DNA of 64,000 bases from Rhyacophila brunnea (Eukaryota; Arthropoda; Insecta; Trichoptera; Rhyacophilidae), in assembly GCA_022495005.1 (NCBI GenBank), contig JAGYXB010000665.1, positions 124,001 to 188,000 on the forward strand, in the 5' to 3' direction. The notes beneath the pieces were generated by a model. The model was given only the letters and a program-made list of their open reading frames with translations, had not been told where the DNA came from and did not search any database. The position numbers and the translations under genes are program-made. Shown piece after piece: positions 10,451 to 21,218 of this stretch. Position 1 is the stretch's first letter, and the number at the start of each line of letters is the position of its first letter.

Positions 10451-13155
10451 TATTATATTATACTTCCTTATCAATACAATGTACAATAATTTAATACAAT
10501 TATAAGCAATTCTCTCTTCAAAAATAAATCAATTTAATAATTAAATAAAAATGATAGCTAACAAAATTTTAAAAAAAGTCTAAGAGCGTTAAAAGTTTAA
10601 AAAAAACACCACTCTTTGGGGACACATTTATGCTTCCCTTTGGTGATTACTTAGTGGTAAGCGGATCTGATATTTATTAGATCAGATGGATGGAATTAGT
10701 TTTGTATTTTATAATTATGTAGTAACCCCTTTTTCACTTACTGTAGTCTATATTTTCTCATTTACATTTACCGGACTCTGTTGTGTAATAATTAAATATA
10801 TATCCGGAAATATTTTGTAAAATCACTTTTATGATATTATAAAATATAATAAATGTTAAAATGAAACCCCATATCAGTTGGTATATAATACGGGTGGTGT
10901 AACCGCATCAGAACGTATATAGGTGCTCTACCTATAGCAAAGATTTTCTTATGGGTTGTGGTGAATCTGTCGGCAGACCTACAACAGAGTCTGCCATATT
11001 ATATAGCATTAGATAATACCACGGGTAGACCACATAATTTCCGCTGTATATGGGAAGTTTCCTTTTATAATCCTGACGTAGTTTATTATTATTATTAAGT
11101 TATACTTTTTATACAAGAGATAAATATTTTTTTTCTTCGCAAATCATTTACTTATGCAAAATGGAAGCCATAATATTTTGAATTGATGGTGGCCATTTCC
11201 TTATTTAGTGTGGAATACAGATAACTTTTATAGTTGATAGCGAAATTAAGTTGTTATTCCGAATTCCGTCGCATATATTCGTTTTACTTCTTTCAGTATA
11301 AATTATGCGTACATTTTTTTGTGTAAGCGATTATTTTACTCCTCTTCTAGAAATTTGTATTCATAATGTGTACTCATATAATTTGCTGTCTCAGCGTCTC
11401 CCATGTTCCTAACATTAAGAATCGATGAATATGCAAATCGATTATCAAAACATATATTGATGTGCTTTTATGAAGTTTTTAACGATGTAAACATTAGATA
11501 TACATACCTACGCAACCACTCAATGTATTTATTTATGAATAATATCTGAAACCCAGAAGTAAAGTGTCGTACTTTACTAAATAAAGAGAAACGTTTTCAG
11601 TCCGGTAATAGCAGTACCTAACATTCTTTCTTTTAATACTTTTCCTTGATGATAAAATATATTTTTATTCAGGTTACCTCCAGATAATACATATTTAAAA
11701 TTTGTGTCATAACTATGTGAGCAGTCACGTGGTGTTAGCGAATCCGTGCACTATATTTTAGAATATAGATACATCTTGTATAAAATTTTTGCTTTATTCC
11801 TTTTCTATCAATGCAATATCTTGTCCTGTTAAATTTGAAATTTGCCGCCGTATATTGTCAATTTAAATGAGGTAAGTACCTACAACAGTAACACATAGGA
11901 AATTTGCTCGCCTTAAATTCTATGTTTTATCATGGCTATCGACAACATTCTTGAAATCGTCTAATAAATCTTTAGAAAAAATATATAACAATATTAATGT
12001 CAAATACGCCGTTTAGTATTTAAAACTATTATGCACGTGCCTACTGTAACATACTCTGTCTTCCTTATTATTGAGTTCTGACTTTATCGTATACATAGAT
12101 AGAACTATAAAACATGATGCTATACGATACGTAATAAGCTCTAAAAGTTAAATTTATAAGAAACGGCAGTTTAGCTCTGGGGGCATGATGTTATGTACTG
12201 GGTACATTTTGAACGTATCAAAAATAAAATTATTCGATCAAGTTTATCGTCGAAGATCGCTCGTAAAATTTTCTTCCGAATAAGACCCACCCACGATGGC
12301 GTCCGTGCCTTCGAAAATGTAAAATTAAAAATCTTATTCGAATCTCATTATCATTTTTAATGAGCGCCGTCATATTTGATGCGCCGGCAGCGGAATCGAT
12401 TCGAGAACATTTACGCCGACTTGATTGCAAAAACGATTTTGAAGAACGCCATAATATCTAAGTATTTCGTAGACAGAATCATTAATTTATTTTGAAATTC
12501 AGCAGTAAGCGAAATTCCCCATTTCACATTATGCAATACGCTTTGTGTTGCAACTAAGCAAACATGTCGAATCAAACGCACGCGACCTTATTATTAGCTA
12601 ATTAATTAACACCATATTTGATTTTCAACTCATATGATAATTCAAACGTTCTAACTGATGAAAATTTAGTACTTTTCGTATTTTGGATTATTACAAAAAA
12701 ATGTAGTTATTGTTATCATAAATGATGAAATTAGCCAGTTCATATTATAATACAAACAAAATAGTACTAATAATTTTTAATACAGTATATCGTCGGCGTT
12801 TAAAAAAAAATTAAAAAATCAGTTTTGATAATATAACGTAAGTAATTTCGAAAGTTAAAAAGTGATTGAAAAATCAAGATGTTTGCTTTCCGATTGACCA
12901 GATTCAACATTTTATACCATTTATTGTCGTTAGTTTGTCTACGGATATTTTTTCTAAATCCTATTATTAGCACATTTAATATTAAAAAATAAACCATCTC
13001 TACCGATTGTGAACGGCCAAAACAGCAACGACATATCTATATCATATGATATGAATATGGTTTTTTCCTATACTATCGGGATCTCGTTCATAAATTAAAC
13101 GTTTGGTCCACGCTCGTTGTCAACCTTCAAACGTAAATTGTTCATATATAGTGTC
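10451..13155. other. AT-rich non-coding stretch, no gene seen
   Basis: I find no coding frame, RNA gene or repeat with definable ends. A short open frame near 12230-12430 has no protein-like features and I do not count it. Confidence 0.55.
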
Positions 13156-13159
13156 TTCC

Positions 13160-13345
13160 TTCGAGGACGTTACTGTCCAAAGCGAGCCCTGGCCTCCTCA
13201 GTCCAGTCGTCCGCCAGCAATAACTCCCTAACATCGATTACCACATTGTCTTCCTACATGTCTCTTACGGCCTGGAAACATCCATAAACCATCTTCTTTG
13301 GTATACCGGACTACTAATTCGTTGTGGATGTTCCGACCCATCTCA
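13160..13345 (-). mobile_element. Possible retroelement coding remnant
   Basis: This stretch is GC-richer than its surroundings. On the - strand one frame reads VRDM, a stop, then EDNVVIDVRELLLADDWTEE and ARARFGQ before TAA. The acidic, arginine-rich run and codon-like composition look like the tail of a retroelement frame, but I cannot match it to a named family. It could instead be a decayed exon. Confidence is low. Confidence 0.25.
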
Positions 13346-14164
13346 GTCAGATTTTTTAAAAATATTTTTGGGGGGTCGTGGATCCTTTCTTGTATGGGTT
13401 ACGTCTACTTTTACTTTTTTTTCGATTTTTTTAATTCTGATTTTGTCTACTTTTCCATCGTATAATATCAAATATATTCATAAAATATCAAATATAGCTC
13501 CTTTTATTAATGAAATAGTATTAAATTGGAGGTTGGTTGCGCAATCAATAATTTAATATTTACTGACTGCATTTTTTAAAAAATTTTTCGACTTAAGTAT
13601 ATTTTTATTAACATTTTTAAACACGATTTTTTATTAATTTTAATTATGAACATTTTAATTCGCTATTCGTTTTCTTCTAATGGTTAACTTAATATGTTTG
13701 CTGAAATAAAATATTCTATTCGCAGACATAATAATGTGCTTGACCGGCTTGACGGTTTTTTGCGATTATCTCAAAATAGCGTAATATGGAGATAGAGGTA
13801 ACAGCCTTAGAAACTATTACGCTCATCATATAATAATTATATACGTCGCCGGATTCCTCCTTTTCGAATCTATCCATTATCTCGACATTCGCAATGGATA
13901 TGGTCGTCGGTACTGTAAAGTGTAAAGTATAAATGAATGTTATTGGCAAGGGATGTTTCTAACTGATTAAATAATTAACATTTTTTTTACCGTGAAAACA
14001 TAACTTTACTTTGTAGCTCATAATAAAATAATTAATGCTGTCGTCAGTATAGAATTGCTTCATCAAGTATTTTCAGAGAAACGTAGTGGAACACAAACAC
14101 CGTTTAAAATTAATTCTAATGTCTCACGAGTTTATTTAAGTCTGGTTCTTAAATAAATTAAACC

Positions 14165-14600
14165 GAGGTGTTCCAAAAAACAGTCACGCCTTCGCGATAT
14201 TCACTTTAATGAGATGTCAAGTCGACTTCTGCAACTTTGTACGTGCTCCTTTTTAATTCCTTCCCAGATTTGGATTATTACATTATTTTTAATTGTTGCT
14301 GAGAAAAGTTTTCCCCCCGCCTGATTCTCTCTCTCACTCCATTAGAAGTTGCAGGAAAGTGGAAAACTTGGAATGCGAACGGCACTAGTTTTAATAGTCT
14401 CGCAGGTACTTCCTAATATATATATCTGCGGAGTTAACACGCGGAGAGGTAGTTTCGTTTGGCTTGTACCGGCGAGGAAACCATACTACGCTTCTTGTAA
14501 CTGCCATAACATATTTCATGCACGCCTGCTTTACGATTCAAACAGACGCCGTATTTGCTATGCGTTTTCTTTTATTTCGCTTCTGCGAAAGTGAAATTAT
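14165..14600. promoter_or_regulatory. GC-richer island, candidate cis-regulatory element
   Basis: This island is visibly richer in G and C than the adjoining DNA, with non-repetitive words throughout. An 81-codon frame on + (14349-14594) has no recognisable protein character. No repeat ends are seen. In compact insect genomes such islands within deserts are often conserved enhancers. No direct functional signal is visible, so this is a hypothesis based on composition. Confidence 0.2.
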
Positions 14601-16240
14601 GTAAACAAAAAATGAAAACTGGATCAATCTATTCTGACGATTTATATTCAAATTTTAAACTTATTCATTTTAATGAGCAGACAGACACTCATATAAATAA
14701 AACGAAACATTAAAAAATGGCGAAGCGAATTAAACATTATTCAAAAACTTAAAAAGTACCCAAATTCCATCTTCACTGTATCTAATTTAACACATTGTTA
14801 ATTCTGTACTTCCACAACATAACATAATATACCTACACTAAAAAAATGAACAAGGACACACGGCATCATTAAGAATATCGAGTAAACAAATACTATTTAT
14901 GAAATAGTTTTACAAAACAGCATCACGAAAGTGGAATATATAATTAATCCTATATTAATGATTGTGTGTATTAACATGACATGTTTTTACATGCTTTACT
15001 CAAATTATGATAAATTATATAGATAATCTTAATGACACAAGTAAATTATTATCATCGTAGGTTTTGGAAGCCTCCAAGAAACATCTTCACCCTTCTGTCC
15101 TTAAGCTCCCTCCACTATCTTGTTTTCGCGAATACTATGTTTCTTTCTACATAGTCCAAATCAGCCAAGATCTCCTTGCCTCACCTAAACTATATTGGCG
15201 CTGTTATTTTCTGCGTTAAATGTACAATAAATTATGACAAATGAATTGGCTGACATTTTCAAACAACCTCTGTCGCAATGGTTACTCGAATACTAGAATT
15301 ATATAAGTACATATAATATACAACATATTCTTTAGTGTAGTTCGATGAAACTTATTAATTCATTCAATGTCGACTACTTACTAAATCACGGTTAGTTTAA
15401 CTTGTTCTTCGTTTTATTATTCTATAGTAACAGGATATAATGGAATCCCCTTTCCCATATGTAACGGTTACTTTTTGTTTGTGTAAATACGGACATCCGG
15501 CTCCGCTCAAGTGCATCTCGTCTTCGAAAGCATGCATTATGATTTTATTTATTTGTGAATGCAGCGTTCTCGTATATTATTCAGAAATGCGTGAGAATTC
15601 AACGAACTGTTTTTTTTTTGAAGTACCGTTTCATTAAAACAATTTTTTATTTCATATTTTCTAAAAAAAAATACGCATTTTTATTTTACAATTTTACATC
15701 GTAGATATATTACTGCTATCATAACTAAAATGAATAATTTATAAGAATAATTTGCATTATTATTTTTTTATCAACCACAGCAAACAGCTGACTTATTTAT
15801 TATCTTTCAGTTTTTGTATTTTCTTTTTCTTTATTTAACAGTAACATTACAATATAATATATTATGTAGTATTATTTGATATACTATATAGTATAATTAT
15901 ACAATATACTAAGTAGTTAATTATTAAATTCGCTTAAAATATACATAAGAAAATATACTTTTATTTTATTAAAAAGTAAATCGTTATACCTAATTGTAAT
16001 CGCAGCAAGGTAAAAAGGTAAAGCTTCTAGAAGTCCATTTCTTATCTAAGACATCAAGGCAAATTATTAATACTTAGATAAATAGCCTCATGGATAATTG
16101 CCCTTTCAAAATAATATTAATGTAATTTATGATTAAAAATTATTACAAAAATTGTTTAGATAGAATAATTAATCAATTGATTTTCATGTCAATGCATACT
16201 AAAAATTACGCGTTTTGTGATTAATGTAGGTTATAGTCAT
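14601..16240. other. AT-rich non-coding stretch, no gene seen
   Basis: I see no gene or bounded repeat. There are long A/T runs around 15610-15680 and ATATAATATATT tracts around 15850-15910. Confidence 0.55.
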
Positions 16241-16245
16241 TTTAA

Positions 16246-16740
16246 TTGTTGTTATTTCGACGGGTTTTGTGCGATGATCCTAATAAATCAAATACAAAAA
16301 AAATGAAATTAAAATCGGAAAAGCCAGCGTGTCAACCATACATGGCTATACCTACAATATGTGCTTACACAAATGTACACACACGAAAGCGTTATCTCCT
16401 TGAGGTTTTTCTGGGCCCGTCGAACTTGCCAATTCAAGCCATTTCGGATAATAACTCATCGACCAATGAAATGCTGTCGCGTTTTCCGTTCCCGTGTCTT
16501 TTCATGCCGGCCGCCCCACATTCAACATTTGTCTTTATGATTTGTGACTTTTTGTTTTGCCCAGATTTATTATTTGTCCCGTTTATGGTCCCTTCTGGAT
16601 TTATTGGTCGATTTTTTTTCTGTTTCCCGTCGACGCCATTTTATCTTGTCGTGATTCGTATCTCATGATTGGATCTTTTATATCACTTCCCAATAAATAA
16701 GACGGCGTCTGGAGCGCATGTTATTGATGGCATCATAACT
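16246..16740. promoter_or_regulatory. GC-richer island with clustered TTTAT words, candidate enhancer
   Basis: An open frame of 140 codons exists here on + (16246-16668), but its product is low in charged structure and resembles no family I know, so I reject it as a gene. From about 16530 to 16700 the words TTTATGATT, GATTTATTA, TTTATGGTC, GATTTATTGG, TTTTATCTTG and AATAAATAAG occur close together. These resemble caudal/posterior-Hox type and GATA sites. AT-rich background makes such matches cheap, so the regulatory call is tentative. Confidence 0.22.
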
Positions 16741-17539
16741 AACCCCGTTTCTTGTATTTTGTGTTGAACTTTTGATATTTTTTCACCATGTGACCTCTAT
16801 ATTTTCTTGGTTGTTTTCTCTTCCTGAATAGTTACATGCCTGGGTACCATCCATTGACCTATTTTATTCGAACATAATAAATATTAAATGGCTAACTACG
16901 TACTAGCTAACTAACAAGCATTCAACTATTGGCCCATGATGTAGGTAGATATTCATTTATTTTTTCTAATGTTATATTATACTTGGGATCGTTTCATATT
17001 ATTAAGTTACATACGGTGTGTTTATATCTATATGTACATTCACTCAATTCATGATCGTACGGTACCAATCGATCCAGTAAATAATTATTTTTTTAGCTTA
17101 CAAACATTGACATTTGTAATCGCAGTCCCCATTTAACTATGGTTATTTTTTGCATTCCCTTTTTAAAATCATAAACCTACCGTCTTAATTAATTATTATC
17201 GGCGCCATAACTTTACTATGCATGTTGATTTTTGGGTCATACTTTGTGACTTTGTTCAATTATTATGTCAATACATTTTCTTCCCATTCCCATATTACCA
17301 CACAGAGCAATAACCCTAAGGTGGCAAAAGTAACGATCTTAAACATACATTTTTACAGTTATTTTTAAACAATACTTAGGCTTCTTTCCTGAATTTCTAG
17401 CTCCTGTCATATTTTCTCATTTGAATTTAACCCATTGTTCCTGCGGACAAAGCAATGAAACTGATAGAAACCCATCAAAATAAATTGGATATATTTATAT
17501 GAGTGAAGTGCTGGGTACTTCTGTATAAATCACGGTCGC

Positions 17540-17845
17540 TTTCCCGCGCAAGCACTTATCATTCCCACAGATCGCCCGTACCTCTCTTTAACTTTGCGAG
17601 TGTCCGATTCGTTCCAATATTATGCTAATCGATTTGTCCATCTATTTTCAGGTAAGTGATTCGTTGAAGTGTCCGCTAGGCGCCATTAATCAATCCCAGC
17701 GGACAGGGAAGTGGGTCTCAACCCCTTCGTAGAACTACCCTCACCTACCGACCTCACACCCTTTCGATGAGTTTTCCCGCCTTCGATGAAAAAAGGCGGC
17801 AATCTGGTAGGCTACTCGGTGAAGTAACATTATACTGTTATCTGA
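17540..17845 (+). promoter_or_regulatory. GC-richer island surrounding the 17,651 splice site
   Basis: This is a non-repetitive, GC-richer stretch with GCGCCATTAATCAATCC downstream of the combined splice site at 17651/17652. It also has a near-inverted pair TTTTCCCGCCTTCGATGAAA / AAAAGGCGG. Known recursive splice sites in fly introns are embedded in conserved sequence, which would explain the island. Conservation itself cannot be judged here. Confidence 0.25.
17625..17657 (+). other. Candidate recursive splice site (zero-length exon, CAG|GTAAGT)
   Basis: The sequence shows a branch-point-like GCTAAT (A at 17628), a pyrimidine-rich tract TCTATTTTCAG ending at 17651, and immediately GTAAGT at 17652-17657. 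A 3' splice site directly abutting a consensus 5' splice site is the hallmark of ratchet points used to remove very long introns in flies. The branch-to-AG distance of 23 bases is normal. It implies a + strand host gene with exons outside the window. A random match is possible: AG|GTAAGT alone is not rare, but the full arrangement is uncommon. Confidence 0.4.
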
Positions 17846-20090
17846 AAGTTTTTGAATATTTTATTACCTGTTTTGTCGAGGTTTTCCTTAATGATAATGT
17901 TTAATTGTGTTCACTTATCATCGAATACATATGTAGGTACTGAATGTCGTTTATTATTCTGATTCTGACTTAATTTACAATGTTTTTGTGTGCGATGTTT
18001 TGTAGCTATTTTTGTATTTAATGACAGGTACCTAATTACAACTATTAACTAGCGTATTGCTTGTATTTTTAATGCAGTAGGTACGTTGTACTGCATAAAC
18101 CTCTTCTTGATAAATACCCTATGTTAGTTTATAATTATTGATTGCCTGCATAATAATCAAATATGTATACGATTCTGATTGCCAGGAACATCAATGTTCG
18201 TTGTCCTGCACGGCTATTTTAACATATCACTTCACTCCAAAATCATTAACAGATAATTATTGAGATTTGAGATGGGGTGATTTTGTATATTAATACTAAT
18301 TTCCGACACCGCTACGGTCGCCGCCTTAATTCAACAACATAGATACGCATGCAAGAAGCTCCGCACAAGTACACGCGAAATTGGCCGAGCTCTGCAAAAA
18401 AGGTGATACGGTTCCTACGACATACGTACCAACTTAAATATTCGCTTATCACTATCTTACCAATTAAGCGACTTGTATACGGAATTGCCTCAAGTGATAT
18501 CCGTGTTATTTTGGATTAAGAAAAATAACGGAAACGTGTTACCGCGTTAAGTTAGACTAGCCGTGCTGGTATCTAAAACATGTGCAAAAACTTAAAAGCT
18601 TGTTGTCTGTATAGTTTAATTATGTGGGCTGTTTCTCTGTACAACGCAATCCAAATAATATGTAGGCTCTCTCGAAGATTTCATCTTTATTAATGCCGCT
18701 GATTGGAGTATATAAACTACGTGTAATAAGATGGCTGTGAGTATCACTATCAAGATTTCTCTCGCGTTCTAAGCAATAAACTTAATTACGTCTCTCAAAC
18801 ACGTCGCAGCAAGCTATTTTGAGACAATATCAATTAATTGCAGCTATCTTTTCAATTACTTTTCTAAGGTGTTATCCACAGTCATTTACCGCGTCGTGGC
18901 AGCGCATACATATTGTCAGTAGTAGTAGAAGTAGACACTTGACGATTTTATCTCAGACTATTCGTCGCCAGATGTTACATCATCGAATCATAAATATTAT
19001 ATTGGATACATTTATGTCAGGATTGACATAAATTTAAAATTGAGGAGCTGAGGATTAAATTGATCCACGTGTATGTGTAACCAAAATTAATGTAAAGCAG
19101 CCAGCCACTTTTGTGTTGAGTGCGATTACTTATTTAAAACTAAACAACATTATATAGTATAAATAACTTTTAATGAGATAAAATGATATAAGTATTTATG
19201 TTATTTTAGTGTAGTGTAACTATTTACTGCAAATCGAATGTGTCATTATTCTGTGATCAATGAAATTTTCTTTATTGATTTATAATATATTTTTGTACGT
19301 ATTAAGCTTGTCTGATTTATTAGAAAAAAATACGTTAGCTTATGTTAAATCATAATAACTTTTTGTACAACTAGTGGACTGGCTGCTTTCTGCACAACTG
19401 CACTAAATTGCAGTTTTTCAACATTCTGTAAATTTGGTATTGTTATAAAATGATTAATATAATATTGTAAATATTTATATTTATTTATGGTTATTATTGA
19501 ACAGGTAAAAATCAGGCCAAAATATTAAAATTTAATAAGTCGTTATGGAAATAATAACATTTTATACGCAGGAATTCAACGAAGAATACAATCTTATGTT
19601 AGGAATAAAATAAAATTTATTTTCATAAAAGGCAGTTGAACGGTAAATAAATATTTAAATGAAAACTCCTCCAATATTTATTTGTTATGTATGTCCCTTT
19701 TTAATCTTCATCCCTTCAATAATTGAAAGATATTTATTTAATAATAAGTAAGTACGTAATACTCAAAGATTCTAAAAAATAAAAAGAAATTGTTAAAACA
19801 TATTTAATTTATATCAGCTTACATTAGAATCGCTTTTTCTGCTACTTAAACAATTTGCTGTCCTGGATTTTCAAGATTTGCAAATTAGAACGACCATTAG
19901 TTTTGTGTCTCACCATAAAAGAGAATAAACGGTAGCGTCTTGTTTCTGTTAAATTATTTAGATATTTTCTTTCAGATTAGGGTAGTTTTTAATTCTTTTT
20001 TATTGTATTTTTCAAATAGGTATTATAACAATCATCCGCAACATACACAGTAGATCGAATTGTTGATTAAATATATATAATATTTAGCAC
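17846..20090. other. Non-coding stretch, no gene seen
   Basis: I see no gene or bounded repeat. A small GC-richer patch at about 18300-18420 has no identifiable content. Confidence 0.5.
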
Positions 20091-20094
20091 CACA

Positions 20095-20285
20095 ACAGGC
20101 CACGAGGTCTAATGACAGTGGCGTAGTAAAACGGTTGAGTAATATAAGTGAAACAATCACAAACACCTTAGCTTGCTTTGAGAAACTATATTATAGTGTG
20201 ACCTCACGCGGAATCGAACCTGGAGACCCCGGATGTCAAGTCAACGCCGTAAGCACTGAACTCCGAGAGCCGCCTTCAATTTCAT
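20095..20285 (-). mobile_element. tRNA-derived SINE
   Basis: On the - strand an RNA polymerase III B box GGTTCGATTCC lies at 20220-20210. A tRNA-like A-box region lies upstream around 20270-20255, at about the spacing of a tRNA gene. The body cannot close a proper acceptor stem (5' GGCGGCTC versus 3' GTGAGGTC), so it is a SINE head rather than a tRNA gene. An unrelated tail follows down to about 20095. The 3' boundary is uncertain and no clear target duplication was found. Confidence 0.5.
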
Positions 20286-20699
20286 TGTTGACTAATTTCC
20301 TAATTTGTGGACCGGGCCGCACAGGGTAGAAAATGTTGCAGATAGTGATAATATTTTTCCCAAGTATAGGCATACCTATTACCTATTATTATTAATTAAA
20401 TATTATATTTACTCACTAACTTGATAACCATGTATAGAAAGCATGCTATTTCTTTCTAATGGTCGCATTGTGTTTGAGTGTGAACTACTTATCTTAGCTA
20501 CCCACGCTTGCTGTGTCTTCAAACATAATACTATTTATTTGTATTTATTTAACTTAATAATTTCTTAAATGCCGTGCATCAAACTACCGATGTTAATATA
20601 CCTCTACAAGTCTACACTATATAGTGTACGTGTACACCAATGATATCTGTTGCAGCCAATTTAATGTCATTGGTTGCAGCATAACGTACAAGCATTATG

Positions 20700-20789
20700 T
20701 ACATAATACTGTTTTAATAATATTTCTTTGTTTCTAAATGTCATGTTGTGAACGTCTTAAACTTATAATTTGTTATGTCCACAATATGT
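20700..20789 (+). repeat. Dispersed repeat 3' end, interrupted by a LINE insertion
   Basis: The words TTTGTTTCTAAATGTCATG, TTGTGAACGTCTTAAAC and GTCCACAATATGT match the repeat at 50848-51063 almost perfectly. At 20789 the match is interrupted by a LINE, and CCACAATATGT reappears at 21208. This locus is therefore the older host of a nested insertion. The family is unidentified; the tail of the 50.9 kb copy ends in (AATG)n, as some non-LTR elements do. Confidence 0.6.
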
Positions 20790-21207
20790 CATCATCATCA
20801 GCCGGGGTCAATCCACTGCTGGATGAAGGCCTCCCCACGCTTTCTCCAACTCTCGGTCCTGTGTCGTTTGCTGCCACGTATTTCCGCCGAACTTTACCAG
20901 TTCGCCAATCCAGCGGCTTTTAGGGCGACCCTGTGGCCGTTTCGTGCCCCTTGGGTACCACTGGATGACGGCATTTGTCCAGCGGCCGTCCCTTCGGCGA
21001 GCAATGTGCCCCGCCCATCTTCATTTCAGCTGTTTGGCAACGTCTATTACATCGCGTACTCCTGTCTGCTTCCTAACCCATTCGTTTCTCTTACGGTCCT
21101 TTCGCGTGATGCCCAACATACACCTCTCCATGCCTCGCTGTGTCACTCTTAGCCTTTGGACATCTCTCGTGTTGAGGGTCCACGTCCACGGCTTCGAGAC
21201 GTGGACC
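20790..21207 (-). mobile_element. 5'-truncated non-LTR retrotransposon with 11-bp target duplication
   Basis: The - strand encodes the C-terminal tail of a LINE reverse-transcriptase protein in one frame. It runs LNTRDVQRLRVTQRGMERCM, then RKDRKRNEWVRKQTG and DVIDVAKQLK. After one in-frame TGA come RWAGHIARRRDGRWTNAV, YPRGTKRPQGRPKSRWIGEL and NTWQQTTQDRE. A single-base frameshift follows, with WRKRGEAFIQQWIDPG in the shifted frame. It terminates in (ATG)n. CCACAATATGT occurs at both borders (20779-20789 and 21208-21218), an 11-bp target-site duplication. Only two coding lesions are seen in about 130 codons, so this is the best-preserved copy of the family here. The tail resembles RTE-like/LINE proteins common in Lepidoptera; the clade is inferred. 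Confidence 0.85.
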
Positions 21208-21218
21208 CCACAATATGT

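Noticed and set aside
16246..16668. 140-codon open frame on +
   Set aside because: The product has no recognisable domain or motif, the frame sits in a GC-richer island poor in stops, and there are no splice or homology cues. Treated as non-coding.
20205..20285. A genuine tRNA gene on the - strand
   Set aside because: The B box is good but there is no consistent acceptor stem. Better explained as a SINE head.
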